Below are positions 8,415 through 19,249 of a stretch of DNA of 64,000 nucleotides, one piece after another (within the stretch, counting starts at the first letter, position 1; each line of letters begins with the position of its first letter). The stretch is from the NCBI RefSeq assembly GCF_003385185.1, contig NZ_PQHZ01000027.1, positions 23,766 to 87,765 on the forward strand, given 5' to 3'. The notes beneath the pieces are model-generated. The model did not search any database and was not told where the DNA came from. It was given only the letters and a program-made list of their open reading frames with translations. The DNA is from Amycolatopsis palatopharyngis. GTDB lineage: Bacteria > Actinomycetota > Actinomycetes > Mycobacteriales > Pseudonocardiaceae. A program made the translations under genes and the position numbers.

Positions 8415-9206
8415 TTGGGCGCGCTGGTACTAGCCGAAGGTGGCGAGTTCGCTCCCCCCGGCGCTGAAAGTTTCAACCTGCCGCCGATCTTTGGCGAGGG
8501 CACATTCGTCACCAAGCCGATGGTGCTAGTAGTGCTGTCGGTCGTCATCATCGCGGCGTTCTTCATGCTCGCTTCGCGCAGCATGAAGGTGGTCCCCGGC
8601 AAGTTCCAGTTCGCCGCCGAGTCGGTCTACAACCTCGGCCGCAACAACATCGCCAGGGAACAGATCGGTTCCAAGGACTTCCGGCCCTTCGTGCCGCTAA
8701 TCCTGAGCTTGTTCACCTTCATTCTGGTGAACAACATCTTCGGGATCATCCCCATCGTGCAGTTCCCGACGATGTCGCATATCGGTTTCCCGCTGGCACT
8801 GTCTGTTCTGGTGGTTTATCCGGTTTACCACTACGTCGGCTTCAAGCGGCACGGTTTCACCGGTTACCTGAAAAACCAACTGGTGCCGCCCGGTGCGCCG
8901 AAGCCGATCTACCTGCTGCTGACGCCGATCGAGTTCTTCCAGAAGTTCTTGTTCAACCCGATCACCCTGGCAGTCCGAGTTTTCGCGGCGATGTTCGCGG
9001 GTCACCTGATCCTGATGGTGTTCACGGTTGCCGGTGAGTATCTGCTGCTGGAGGCAGGCGGCGGACTCAAGGCGGTCTCGGTGGTGTCGTTCGGCTTCGC
9101 CATTCTGATGACCTTTGTCGAGGCCCTTATCCAGGTGATTCAGGCCTACGTCTTCGCCGTGCTGTCCGCCGGGTACATCGGCGCGGCACTGTCCGCCGAC
9201 CACTAA
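8415..9206 (+). CDS. atpB: ATP synthase F0 subunit a
   Basis: Membrane subunit that forms the two proton half-channels against the c-ring. The 263-residue protein has five to six hydrophobic segments and the conserved region AVRVFAAMFAGHL (about 190-202), whose Arg is the essential stator arginine facing the c-ring carboxylate. The C terminus (EALIQVIQAYVFAVLSAGYIG) is canonical. It starts with TTG 5 bp after aaggag. It opens the tight run atpB-E-F-H-A-G-D-C. Confidence 0.97.
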   Translation: MGALVLAEGGEFAPPGAESFNLPPIFGEGTFVTKPMVLVVLSVVIIAAFFMLASRSMKVVPGKFQFAAESVYNLGRNNIAREQIGSKDFRPFVPLILSLFTFILVNNIFGIIPIVQFPTMSHIGFPLALSVLVVYPVYHYVGFKRHGFTGYLKNQLVPPGAPKPIYLLLTPIEFFQKFLFNPITLAVRVFAAMFAGHLILMVFTVAGEYLLLEAGGGLKAVSVVSFGFAILMTFVEALIQVIQAYVFAVLSAGYIGAALSADH

Positions 9207-9265
9207 GTGGAACAACAAAGCCCCCGATCCGCATAGCTGCGGACCGAGTTGAAAGGGAAATGCAC

Positions 9266-9523
9266 GTGAGCAACATTGTTCTTGCGCAGGCTGCCGAGGC
9301 TGCGACCAACATCAACCCCGGTCTTGCCGCCATTGGCTACGGTCTTGGCGCTATCGGCCCCGGTATCGGTGTGGGTCTGATCTGGGCCGCCGTCATCAAC
9401 GGAACCGCTCGCCAGCCCGAGGCTCAGGGCAAGCTGATGACCATCGCCTGGACCACCTTCGTGCTGACCGAGGTGCTGGCCCTGATCGGTCTGGTCATTT
9501 ACTTCATCGCATCCGCTGGCTGA
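9266..9523 (+). CDS. atpE: ATP synthase F0 subunit c
   Basis: Proteolipid of the rotating c-ring. With a GTG start at 9266 it has 85 residues; an ATG at 9260 in frame is also possible, but the AAAGGGA site sits too close to that ATG and is well spaced for the GTG. Two transmembrane helices flank the polar loop RQPE (residues 49-52). The proton-carrying carboxylate is Glu69 in TFVLTEVLAL, as in other actinobacteria. The first helix has the glycine-rich packing pattern GYGLGAIGPGIGVG. Confidence 0.96.
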   Translation: MSNIVLAQAAEAATNINPGLAAIGYGLGAIGPGIGVGLIWAAVINGTARQPEAQGKLMTIAWTTFVLTEVLALIGLVIYFIASAG

Positions 9524-9551
9524 TTAGACCGAAGCCCATTTGGGAGACGTC

Positions 9552-10100
9552 GTGTTGCATACACAGATGATCCTTGCGGCGGAAGAACCCAGCCCGGTGA
9601 TGCCGCACCTGTCCGAGGTCATTCTCGGTCTGGTCGCGTTCCTGATCCTGCTGTTCCTGCTCCGCAAGTACGCCGTTCCGCGCTTCGAGAACCTCTACGA
9701 AGAGCGCACGGCGAAGATCGAGGGCGGGATCGAGAAGGCCGAGAAGGCTCAGGCCGAGGCCGAGCAGGCGCTGGAGCAGTACAAGGCGCAGCTCGCCGAA
9801 GCCCGCTCCGAGGCTGCCAAGATCCGCGATGATGCCCGGCTCGAGGCCGAGCAGATCAAGGAAGAGCTGCGGGCGGAGGCCCAGGAGGAATCCCGGCGCA
9901 TCGTGTCCCAGGGTGAGGCTCAACTGCAGGCGCAGAAGGCACAGATCGTCGCCGAGCTGCGAGCCGAACTCGGACGCAACGCCGTGACGCTGGCCAGCCG
10001 GATCGTCGGCGAGTCCCTTGAGGACGAGGCCCGTCGTCGCGGCACGGTCGACCGGTTCCTCGCCGAACTCGAGACCAACGGTGCCGGAGCGAGGAAGTAG
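9552..10100 (+). CDS. atpF: ATP synthase F0 subunit b
   Basis: Peripheral stalk subunit linking Fo to F1. The 182-residue protein has one N-terminal membrane segment (about 20-40, VILGLVAFLILLFLLRKY) followed by a long charged coiled-coil region rich in Glu, Ala, Lys and Gln to about residue 165. GTG 9552 is preferred to TTG 9540 because gggag lies 5 bp upstream. Unlike mycobacteria, where a second b subunit is fused to delta, b and delta are separate genes here. Confidence 0.95.
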   Translation: MLHTQMILAAEEPSPVMPHLSEVILGLVAFLILLFLLRKYAVPRFENLYEERTAKIEGGIEKAEKAQAEAEQALEQYKAQLAEARSEAAKIRDDARLEAEQIKEELRAEAQEESRRIVSQGEAQLQAQKAQIVAELRAELGRNAVTLASRIVGESLEDEARRRGTVDRFLAELETNGAGARK

Positions 10101-10106
10101 ACGTAG

Positions 10107-10928
10107 ATGATGCTGCATGCTGCGAGCCGGGAGGCTCTTCACCTTGCCGAGAACCGTCTCGACGAGGTGCTCGGCGACGCCGGTTCGGGTCCGTCCGCCG
10201 TCGGTGAGGAGCTGCTCTCCGTCGTCGCCCTGCTCGGCAGGGAGGCCGGGTTGCGCCGAGCCGTCGCCGACGGTTCGTCCGACCCGGAGGCCCGCAAGCG
10301 GCTGGTCCGGGGAGTGCTCGGGGCCAAGGTCTCCGACCCGACGCTGACCGTGCTCGACGCGGTGGTCGGCAACCGCTGGTCCAGCCCGCGTGAGCTGGTC
10401 GACGGGGTCGAGTCGCTGGGCCGTTCCGCGCTGCTGACCAGCGCGGAGAAGGCCGGCAACCTCGCCGCCGTCGAGGACCAGATCTTCCTGATTTCCCGTA
10501 TCGTGGCAGGGGAGCAGGCGCTGGAGCAGGCGCTGTCCGACCAGTCCGCACCGGCGGACGCCAAGCGGACCCTGGTGCGGAACCTGTTCGGGGACAAGGT
10601 CGATCCGGTCACGCAGATCCTGGTCGAGCAGGTGGTGCTCCGCCTCAACGGCCGCGGTGTCGAACTCGCCCTCGGCGAACTGGTCGAACTGGCTGCCGCA
10701 CGAAGCGATCGTTCGGTCGCGCACGTGACCAGCGCGACCCAGCTGACCGGCGAGCAGCAGGAGCAGTTGGCCGAGAAGCTCAGGCAGATCTACGGGCGGC
10801 GGATCGCGCTGCACGTCGAGCTCGACGAGAGCATCGGCGCGGGTCTCGTTATCCGGGTCGGTGACGAGATCATCGACGGCAGCTCGGCAGGCAGGCTCGA
10901 GGCATTACGCAGGCAGTTGGCCGGCTGA
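10107..10928 (+). CDS. atpH: ATP synthase F1 subunit delta
   Basis: Caps the F1 head and binds the b stalk (OSCP homologue). The protein has 273 residues, well above the approximately 177 of E. coli. The extra length is in the N-terminal half, as is usual in actinobacteria. The C-terminal signature VRVGDEIIDGSSAGRLEALRR fits the family (residues about 248-268). The gene starts 6 bp after atpF. Confidence 0.95.
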   Translation: MMLHAASREALHLAENRLDEVLGDAGSGPSAVGEELLSVVALLGREAGLRRAVADGSSDPEARKRLVRGVLGAKVSDPTLTVLDAVVGNRWSSPRELVDGVESLGRSALLTSAEKAGNLAAVEDQIFLISRIVAGEQALEQALSDQSAPADAKRTLVRNLFGDKVDPVTQILVEQVVLRLNGRGVELALGELVELAAARSDRSVAHVTSATQLTGEQQEQLAEKLRQIYGRRIALHVELDESIGAGLVIRVGDEIIDGSSAGRLEALRRQLAG

Positions 10929-11066
10929 GCCGGTCGCGGCATCACCACACAGACTTTCAGACACTGGCAAGAACCGCGAGACGAGGAACATGCGAGCATC
11001 GCAGCGAGCGAGGAGCGCAGCAGGTTCGGAGTCGAGCAGTCAACACAAGCGAGAGCGGGAACGACA

Positions 11067-12710
<1,644 letters not shown>

Positions 12711-12722
12711 CCGGGTAAGTAG

Positions 12723-13670
12723 ATGGCGCAACTTCGCGAGCTACGGCAGAAGGTCCGATCGACCAAGTCGGTCGGCAAGATCACCAAGGCGATGGAGCTG
12801 ATCGCGACATCGCGGATCAGCAAGGCCCAGGCGAGGGTCGAGGCCTCCAGGCCCTATGCGGAGGAGATCACCAACGTGCTCTCCGCACTGGCCGGAGCGG
12901 CATCCAACCTGGATGACCCGTTCCTGGTCGAGCGGGAGAACCCGACCCGCGTCGCGGTCCTGGTCGTCACCAGTGACAAGGGTCTCTGCGGCGGCTACAA
13001 CACCAACGTGCTGCGGGCCACCGAGGAGCTGCTCTCGTTGCTGCGCGAGCAGGGCAAGGAACCCGTCCTGCATGTGATCGGCGGCAAGGGCGTGAACTAC
13101 TACCGGTTCCGTGGCCGCGAACTCGCGGACAGCTGGACCGGCTTCTCGCAGCAGCCGCACTACGTGGACGCGGCGGAGGTCGGCGAGGCGCTGACCAAGG
13201 CCTTCCTCGCGGGTGCGGAAGGCGCGTCCGGCGACCCTGAGCTCGAGGGAGTGCTCGGTGTCGACGAGGTCCACCTCGTCTACACCAAGTTCACGTCGAT
13301 GCTGACCCAGACGCCGGTCGCCAGGCGGCTGGCCCCGCTGGAGGTCGAGTACACCGACGAGCAGGACTCGGCCGCGGGATCCAGCGAGGTACCACCGGCC
13401 TACGACTTCGAGCCGAGCGCGGAGACACTTCTCGGCGCTCTGCTGCCGAAGTACATCAAAACGCGCATCTACTCGGCATTGTTGGAGTCGGCGGCATCCC
13501 AGCTGGCCGCTCAGCGGACCGCCATGAAGGCGGCCTCGGACAACGCCAACGAGTTGGTGGAGACCTACACCCGGATGGCGAACCAGGCCCGCCAGGCCCA
13601 GATCACCCAGGAGATCAGCGAGATCGTCGGTGGGTCGAACGCGCTCGCCGCAACGGGCGGGAACGACTGA
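12723..13670 (+). CDS. atpG: ATP synthase F1 subunit gamma
   Basis: Central rotor shaft of F1. The 315-residue protein has the N-terminal helix AQLRELRQKVRSTKSVGKITKAME motif region and the C-terminal helix with ARQAQITQEISEIVGG, which together form the coiled coil inside the alpha3beta3 head. An insertion of about 15-25 residues relative to E. coli (287 residues) lies in the middle. It starts 12 bp after atpA. Confidence 0.97.
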   Translation: MAQLRELRQKVRSTKSVGKITKAMELIATSRISKAQARVEASRPYAEEITNVLSALAGAASNLDDPFLVERENPTRVAVLVVTSDKGLCGGYNTNVLRATEELLSLLREQGKEPVLHVIGGKGVNYYRFRGRELADSWTGFSQQPHYVDAAEVGEALTKAFLAGAEGASGDPELEGVLGVDEVHLVYTKFTSMLTQTPVARRLAPLEVEYTDEQDSAAGSSEVPPAYDFEPSAETLLGALLPKYIKTRIYSALLESAASQLAAQRTAMKAASDNANELVETYTRMANQARQAQITQEISEIVGGSNALAATGGND

Positions 13671-13752
13671 TGAGTGATATGGCAACCTCGACCTGCGCGC
13701 GCACGAGTTCACGCACGCGATCGCGCTCCCCTGAACACGGAAGTGATGACTG

Positions 13753-15186
13753 ATGACTGCCACCCAAGATGCCCCCGCCGCCACCAAGGGCCGAATCGTC
13801 TCGGTGACCGGTCCGGTCGTCGACGTCGAGTTCCCCCGCGGTGCGGTACCCGCCCAGTTCAACGCCCTCAAGGTCGAGATCGAGTTCGCGGAGCTGCGCA
13901 AGACGGTGACCCTCGAGGTCGCCCAGCACCTCGGTGACAACCTCGTCCGGACCATTTCGCTGCAGCCGCAGGACGGTCTCGTCCGCGGTGCGGAGGTCAC
14001 CGACACCGGCGCGCCGATCTCGGTTCCGGTGGGCGACAAGGTCAAGGGCCACGTGTACAACGCGCTTGGCGAGTGCCTCGACGAGCCCGGCTACGGCGCC
14101 GACATGGAGCGCTGGCCGATTCACCGCAAGGCGCCCGCGTTCGACCAGCTCGAGGGCAAGACCGAGATGCTGGAGACCGGCCTCAAGGTCATCGACCTGC
14201 TCACCCCGTACGTGCAGGGTGGCAAGATCGGCCTGTTCGGTGGTGCCGGTGTGGGCAAGACGGTGCTGATCAAGGAAATGATCACCCGTGTCGCGAAGAA
14301 CTTCGGTGGTACCTCGGTGTTCGCCGGTGTCGGTGAGCGCACCCGTGAGGGCACCGACCTCTTCCTGGAGATGACCGAGGACGGCGTCATCAACGACACC
14401 GCGCTGGTCTTCGGGCAGATGGACGAGCCGCCGGGCACCCGTATGCGGGTCGCCCTGTCCGCGCTGACCATGGCGGAGTACTTCCGCGATGTGCAGAACC
14501 AGGACGTGCTGCTGTTCATCGACAACATCTTCCGGTTCACCCAGGCGGGCCAGGAGGTCTCCACGCTGCTCGGCCGGATGCCTTCGGCCGTGGGTTACCA
14601 GCCCACCCTGGCTGACGAGATGGGCACCCTGCAGGAGCGGATCACCTCGACCAAGGGCCGGTCGATCACCTCGATGCAGGCGATCTACGTGCCCGCGGAC
14701 GACTACACCGACCCGGCGCCTGCCACGACGTTCGCCCACCTGGACGCCACCACCGAGCTTTCCCGTGGTGTCTTCCAGAAGGGCATCTTCCCTGCGGTGG
14801 ACCCGCTGGCCTCGACCTCGACGATTCTCGACCCCGCGATCGTCGGTGACGACCACTACCGCGTGGCCTCCGAGGTCATCCGGATCCTGCAGAAGTACAA
14901 GGAGCTGCAGGACATCATCGCGATCCTCGGTATGGACGAGCTGTCCGAGGAGGACAAGCTGACGGTGAACCGGGCTCGCCGGATCGAGCGTTTCCTTTCG
15001 CAGAACATGCTGGTCGCCGAGACCTTCACCGGCCAGCCGGGTTCCACGGTCCCGATGTCGGAGACCATCGAGTCCTTCGACAAGATCGCCAAGGGCGACT
15101 TCGACCACTACCCGGAGCAGGCGTTCCTGGGCATCGGTGGCCTCGAGGACCTCGAGAAGAAGTACAAGGAAATCACCGGTAAGTGA
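13753..15186 (+). CDS. atpD: ATP synthase F1 subunit beta
   Basis: Catalytic subunit of F1. The 477-residue protein carries Walker A GGAGVGKTVL (about 161-170), the catalytic Glu in GERTREG (about 195), Walker B LLFIDNIFRF (about 253) and the DELSEEDKL motif (DELSEED) near residue 396. ATG 13753 is chosen as the first start giving the usual N terminus. An 82-bp gap separates it from atpG. Confidence 0.98.
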   Translation: MTATQDAPAATKGRIVSVTGPVVDVEFPRGAVPAQFNALKVEIEFAELRKTVTLEVAQHLGDNLVRTISLQPQDGLVRGAEVTDTGAPISVPVGDKVKGHVYNALGECLDEPGYGADMERWPIHRKAPAFDQLEGKTEMLETGLKVIDLLTPYVQGGKIGLFGGAGVGKTVLIKEMITRVAKNFGGTSVFAGVGERTREGTDLFLEMTEDGVINDTALVFGQMDEPPGTRMRVALSALTMAEYFRDVQNQDVLLFIDNIFRFTQAGQEVSTLLGRMPSAVGYQPTLADEMGTLQERITSTKGRSITSMQAIYVPADDYTDPAPATTFAHLDATTELSRGVFQKGIFPAVDPLASTSTILDPAIVGDDHYRVASEVIRILQKYKELQDIIAILGMDELSEEDKLTVNRARRIERFLSQNMLVAETFTGQPGSTVPMSETIESFDKIAKGDFDHYPEQAFLGIGGLEDLEKKYKEITGK

Positions 15187-15330
15187 CCCTCTCGCGTGCG
15201 GCGGGGCCGGCTCCAGCATGGTCCACTGTGGATTGGCAGGATCCCGGCCCCGTCGTTCGCATAGGCGTACCCATTGCGGTCGGCGCGACCATTACACTTG
15301 GTTTCAGCGCCCGATGTGAAGGAGACCCAC

Positions 15331-15696
15331 GTGGCTGAGATGTCCGTTGAGTTTGTCGCCGTTGAGCGGCGCCTCTGGTCGGGCAAGGCCACCTTCGTGG
15401 TGGCACAGACCACCGAGGGTGAAATCGGCATCATGCCTGGCCACGAGCCCGTCCTCGGTCAGCTGATCGAAGGTGGCATCGTCAAGGTGACCACCACCGA
15501 CGGTGAGACGGTGACGGCTGCGGTGCACGGCGGCTTCCTGTCCTGTACCGGGAGTTCGGTCAGTGTGCTCGCGGAGAGCGCGGATCTGGCGGAGGAGATC
15601 GACGTCCAGGCGGCCAGGGCGGCGCTGACGGCGGAGGACGAGACCGAGCGCGCCAGAGCGAGCGCGAGGCTGCGCGCAGCGGGCCAGTCGGTCTGA
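15331..15696 (+). CDS. atpC: ATP synthase F1 subunit epsilon
   Basis: Rotor-associated subunit that couples gamma to the c-ring and inhibits ATP hydrolysis. With GTG 15331 (gaaggaga just upstream) the protein has 121 residues: an N-terminal beta-sandwich (GEIGIMPGHEPVLGQL, about 31-46) and a short C-terminal helical region. The C-terminal domain is short compared with E. coli (138), as in mycobacteria. The 144-bp gap after atpD contains a possible long-loop hairpin (GGGGCCGG/CCGGCCCC) but no gene. Confidence 0.95.
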   Translation: MAEMSVEFVAVERRLWSGKATFVVAQTTEGEIGIMPGHEPVLGQLIEGGIVKVTTTDGETVTAAVHGGFLSCTGSSVSVLAESADLAEEIDVQAARAALTAEDETERARASARLRAAGQSV

Positions 15697-15720
15697 TCGA
15701 GCGACGAGCGGGAGCCGGCC

Positions 15721-16155
15721 TTGGGCATCGAACTGATTGTCCTGGCAGTCCTGCTCGGTGTGCTGTTCATCGTCGCCTGGTATCTGATTCGCTGGGTGCG
15801 AATGCGCAAGCTCGGCGGCGTGAGCGTCGCATTGCGGTGGCGGCCCGACCAGGAAAGGTCGGGCTGGCATCTCGGGATCGGCCGCTACCAGGGCGCGGAG
15901 TTCGTCTGGCACCGCGTCTGGAGCCTGCGGACCGGCCCGGACCGGGTGTTTCACCGGGACAGCCTGGAGATCGCCGACCGGCGTGATCCGATCGGCACCG
16001 AGTCCTACGCGGTGCCGGCCGGGTCGACCGTACTTCGCTGCGAGTCCGACGCCCAGGAGGCGATCGAGATCGCCATGGGCCCTGGCGCGCTGACGGGCTT
16101 CCTGTCCTGGCTCGAGTCGGCGCCCCCGGGCCGCCGCGTCCCCCGCGCGAGCTGA
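15721..16155 (+). CDS. DUF2550 membrane-anchored protein
   Basis: A 144-residue protein with one N-terminal membrane segment (about 2-24) followed by a soluble domain of unknown function. It is placed in DUF2550 from the RWRPDQERSGWHLGIGRY and WSLRTGPDRVFHR motifs and from its position next to atpC, where the mycobacterial homologue (Rv1312) also lies. It starts with TTG 24 bp after the atpC stop codon, preceded by gggagc, so it is probably co-transcribed with the atp operon. Confidence 0.85.
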   Translation: MGIELIVLAVLLGVLFIVAWYLIRWVRMRKLGGVSVALRWRPDQERSGWHLGIGRYQGAEFVWHRVWSLRTGPDRVFHRDSLEIADRRDPIGTESYAVPAGSTVLRCESDAQEAIEIAMGPGALTGFLSWLESAPPGRRVPRAS

Positions 16156-16167
16156 CCACGCACGAAA

Positions 16168-16195
16168 CCTCGCACTTTCCCGGGAAAGTGCGAGG
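16168..16195. repeat. Palindrome, TTTCCCGGGAAA family, copy 3
   Basis: Perfect 28-bp palindrome (arms of 14 bp) in the 78-bp gap between two convergent genes. A symmetric hairpin here could end both transcripts. Confidence 0.85.
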
Positions 16196-16233
16196 CTCGG
16201 TAGTGGCCAGGTGGCTCGGGGGTGGCTGGGTGG

Positions 16234-16806
16234 CTAGCGCTCGCCGCCGGGCTTCCAGAGGACGTCGCCCTCGGGATTCGCCACGCGCGCGAGGATGAAC
16301 AGCAGGTCCGACAGCCGGTTGAGGTACTTCACGGCGAGGACGTTCGTCCGCTCGGCGTCGGCCTCCACCAGTTGCCAGCCGGACCGCTCCGCCCTGCGCG
16401 AGACCGTGCGGGCCTGGTGCAGCAGCGCCGCCCCCGCGGTGCCACCCGGCAGGATGAACGACGTCAGCTTCGACAACCGCTCGTTGAAGTCGTCACACCA
16501 GCGCTCCAGTTGCTCGATGTAGGGCTCGGTGACGCGCAGCGGGGGATAGGGCGGATCGTCCACAACTGGGGCGCACAGGTCAGCTCCTACGTCGAACAGG
16601 TCATTCTGGATCGACCGCAGGACGGCGGCGACCTCGTCGGTCAGCCCGCCGAGCGCGATGGCCATCCCGATGACCGAGTTCGTCTCGTCGACGTCGGCAT
16701 AGGCGCCCAGCCTCGCCGACGTCTTCGGTACCCGGGAGCCGTCCCCGAGTGCGGTGGTGCCGCTGTCGCCGACCTTCGTGTACACGCGATTGATCCGTAC
16801 CGACAT
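16234..16806 (-). CDS. Cob(I)yrinic acid a,c-diamide adenosyltransferase, PduO type
   Basis: Transfers the 5'-deoxyadenosyl group of ATP to cob(I)alamin to make adenosylcobalamin. The 190-residue protein has the PduO N-terminal signature TKVGDSGTTALGDGSRVPK (ATP-binding, about 10-28), DETNSVIG (about 42) and the C-terminal RLSDLLFILAR (about 165). It lies between the atp operon and murA, as Rv1314c does in mycobacteria. Adenosylcobalamin is the cofactor of the mutase at 21019-23043, a plausible functional link. Confidence 0.94.
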   Translation of the reverse strand: MSVRINRVYTKVGDSGTTALGDGSRVPKTSARLGAYADVDETNSVIGMAIALGGLTDEVAAVLRSIQNDLFDVGADLCAPVVDDPPYPPLRVTEPYIEQLERWCDDFNERLSKLTSFILPGGTAGAALLHQARTVSRRAERSGWQLVEADAERTNVLAVKYLNRLSDLLFILARVANPEGDVLWKPGGER

Positions 16807-16832
16807 GGCACCACCCTAGCCGGGGTCCCGGC

Positions 16833-17729
16833 TCACCTCCGGCAGAAGTCCCGCCAGGCCGCCTTGCTCTGCTGGTCCCGCAGCCGGTAGTCGGAGTGCC
16901 CATGAGCGGTGTAGTCGACATCGAAGTACTGCACCCACAGTGCGTCGTGCTCGGCCAGGTAGTCGGTGACTTCCCGGAGCCAGGCCGCGCGTCCGCGGCC
17001 GTCGTCCCCCGTCGCGAGGCCGGTGCCCAGTTCACCGATCGCCAGCGGTTCGTCCGCGGCCCTGTTCGCCGCGACCACGTGGCGCAGGATCGTGTCGGCG
17101 GAGCGGTACTTCTTCGTGACTCCGACGATCTGGTTGTACGCGTCCCAGGCGAGCACGTCGACGTACCGAGTGCCGGGGTAGTAGTCCCTCCAGTTCCGCC
17201 CGGAGTTCGGGTCGGCGGTCCAGTACATCAGGATGAGCGTGGACCGCAGACGCGGATTCCCGGCCTGCTCGGCCAGGTGGTGCAGGTGTTTCCACGCCGC
17301 ACGGAACTGGGCGGCGGTGAACTGCCCCTTCGTGATGTTGTCCTCGGGCTCGTGGAAGTAGGTCCAGTGCACATCGACGTCGGTGGGTGCTTCCGCGAAC
17401 CACTTCCGGAAGTGCCGGTCGTGCTTGCCCGCGGTGATCTCGGCCGGATCGGCCTTGAACGAGACGGTGAGCGGGAGCCTGCCCGCGTCGAGCTTGCCAG
17501 GCCAGTGGCGGGGTAATCCGGAGTAGAAGAGGCGCACCGATTCGAGGCCGTAGTAATCGTTTACCCGCGCGAAAGCCTGCTGGTAAGTCTCGCCCTTGGA
17601 TTCCGGCAGGAACGATGCTCCACACAGCGGCATCGTCGCGGCGGATGGTGAACCGGCCGCCGGAGAGGCCGGTAGCAGGATGGTGCTCGCGACGACCGCC
17701 ATGGCCGCCGTGACCGTACGCCCCAGCAC
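16833..17729 (-). CDS. Secreted glycoside hydrolase, GH26-like (clan GH-A fold)
   Basis: A 298-residue exported protein with a Sec signal peptide (about 1-26, ending in ASPAAGS). The sequence has the layout of a TIM-barrel glycosidase of the beta-mannanase type. A likely acid/base Glu127 lies in YFHEPED and a likely nucleophile Glu233 in AIGELGTG. The WDAYN motif near residue 195 fits. GTG 17729 is preferred over TTG 17744 because the latter lies inside the aaggaga ribosome-binding site. The substrate cannot be read from the sequence; beta-mannan is only a guess. Confidence 0.7.
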   Translation of the reverse strand: MLGRTVTAAMAVVASTILLPASPAAGSPSAATMPLCGASFLPESKGETYQQAFARVNDYYGLESVRLFYSGLPRHWPGKLDAGRLPLTVSFKADPAEITAGKHDRHFRKWFAEAPTDVDVHWTYFHEPEDNITKGQFTAAQFRAAWKHLHHLAEQAGNPRLRSTLILMYWTADPNSGRNWRDYYPGTRYVDVLAWDAYNQIVGVTKKYRSADTILRHVVAANRAADEPLAIGELGTGLATGDDGRGRAAWLREVTDYLAEHDALWVQYFDVDYTAHGHSDYRLRDQQSKAAWRDFCRR

Positions 17730-17926
17730 GTGTATCTCCTTCAAGGTCGCTTACTAGTTCGCAAATAGATAACAGAATCCCACGCTTCGGTCCAGTGAGC
17801 ATCGACCTGCCGGTCGGTCCGATCGGCATGGCAGGCATGATGAACGCCCATGAGCGACCGGCACCGTGAGCGAATCGGGTACGGAACTGAGCGATGTGCA
17901 GCCCGCCGGCGAGTGAGGCAAGAGGC

Positions 17927-19201
17927 ATGAGCGAGCACTTCGACGTCCATGGCGGAGGGCGGCTGGTCGGCGAGGTCGAGGTCGTCGGCGCCAAGAACAG
18001 TGTGCTGAAACTGATGGCGGCTGCACTGCTCGCCGAAGGCACCACGACCATCACGAACTGCCCGCAGATCCTCGATGTCCCGCTGATGGGCGACGTCCTT
18101 CGCAGCGTCGGCTGCGAGGTCGAGATCGACGGCGACACCGCGCGCATCACCACTCCGGCCGAACTTTCGGCACGTGCGGACTCGCCTGCGATGGGCAAGC
18201 TGCGCGCCTCGGTATGCGTGCTCGGCCCGCTGGTCGGCAGGCTGAAGCAGGCCGTGGTCGCCCTGCCCGGCGGTGACGCCATCGGGTCGCGGCCGCTGGA
18301 CATGCACCAGAACGGGCTACGCAAGCTGGGTGCGACCAGCACCATCGAGCACGGCTGCGTGGTGGCCAAGGCAGACGGCCTGCACGGGGCGCAGATCTGG
18401 CTCGACTTCCCCAGTGTCGGAGCCACCGAGAACATCCTCATGGCCGCCGTCCTCGCCGACGGCACGACGGTCATCGACAACGCGGCCCGCGAGCCCGAGA
18501 TCGCCGACATCTGCATGATGCTCATCGAGATGGGTGCGAAGATCGAGGGCGCTGGTACCTCGACGCTGACCGTGCACGGCGTGGACGAGTTGCACCCCAC
18601 GGAGCACAGGGTGATCGGCGACCGGATCGTCGGGGCCACCTGGGCTTTCGCGGCGGCGATGACCAGGGGTGACCTGACCGTGCGCGGGGTCAACCCGCAC
18701 CACCTCGACCTCGTGCTGGACAAGCTGCGCCTCGCCGGGGCGGAGGTCACCACGTTCGACGGTGAGGGCTTCCGCATCGTGCAGCACGACAGGCCGCAGT
18801 CCGTCGACTTCGTGACCCTGCCGTACCCCGGGTTCGCGACGGACCTGCAGCCGTTCGCGGTGGCACTGTCCTCGGTCTCCGAGGGCACATCGATGATCAC
18901 CGAGAACGTCTACGAGGCCCGGTTCCGCTTCATCGAGGAGATGGTGCGTATCGGTGCCGACGCACGGACCGACGGGCATCATGCCGTGGTGCGGGGTGTC
19001 GAGCGGCTCTCCAGCGCGCCGGTGTGGGCGTCGGATATCCGTGCGGGAGCTGGTCTGGTCCTCGCCGGCCTGTGCGCGGACGGCATCACCGAGGTGTGGG
19101 ACGTTTTCCACATCGACCGCGGCTATCCGCACTTCGTGGAGAATCTCAACCGGCTCGGCGCGCGGATCGAGCGCGTCGTCGGAAATCCGGAGCGCTCCTG
19201 A
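17927..19201 (+). CDS. murA: UDP-N-acetylglucosamine 1-carboxyvinyltransferase
   Basis: First committed step of peptidoglycan synthesis: transfers enolpyruvate from PEP to UDP-GlcNAc. The 424-residue protein matches MurA throughout. The catalytic loop reads LPGGDAIGSRPLDMH, with Asp117 where E. coli has Cys115. This change is known in mycobacterial and chlamydial MurA and confers intrinsic fosfomycin resistance. ATG 17927 is chosen (agagg just upstream) over an in-frame ATG at 17894. The divergent gap upstream has an AT-rich stretch (17750-17776) suitable for promoters. Confidence 0.97.
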   Translation: MSEHFDVHGGGRLVGEVEVVGAKNSVLKLMAAALLAEGTTTITNCPQILDVPLMGDVLRSVGCEVEIDGDTARITTPAELSARADSPAMGKLRASVCVLGPLVGRLKQAVVALPGGDAIGSRPLDMHQNGLRKLGATSTIEHGCVVAKADGLHGAQIWLDFPSVGATENILMAAVLADGTTVIDNAAREPEIADICMMLIEMGAKIEGAGTSTLTVHGVDELHPTEHRVIGDRIVGATWAFAAAMTRGDLTVRGVNPHHLDLVLDKLRLAGAEVTTFDGEGFRIVQHDRPQSVDFVTLPYPGFATDLQPFAVALSSVSEGTSMITENVYEARFRFIEEMVRIGADARTDGHHAVVRGVERLSSAPVWASDIRAGAGLVLAGLCADGITEVWDVFHIDRGYPHFVENLNRLGARIERVVGNPERS

Positions 19202-19249
19202 TGCCCGGCGTGCCCGGCCCACGTCGCGAGCCAGGCACACCGGGAACGG

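Noticed and set aside
15187..15330. Possible attenuator or riboswitch between atpD and atpC
   Set aside because: Only a long-loop GC stem is visible, with no conserved riboswitch core; it is more likely a stability element or nothing.
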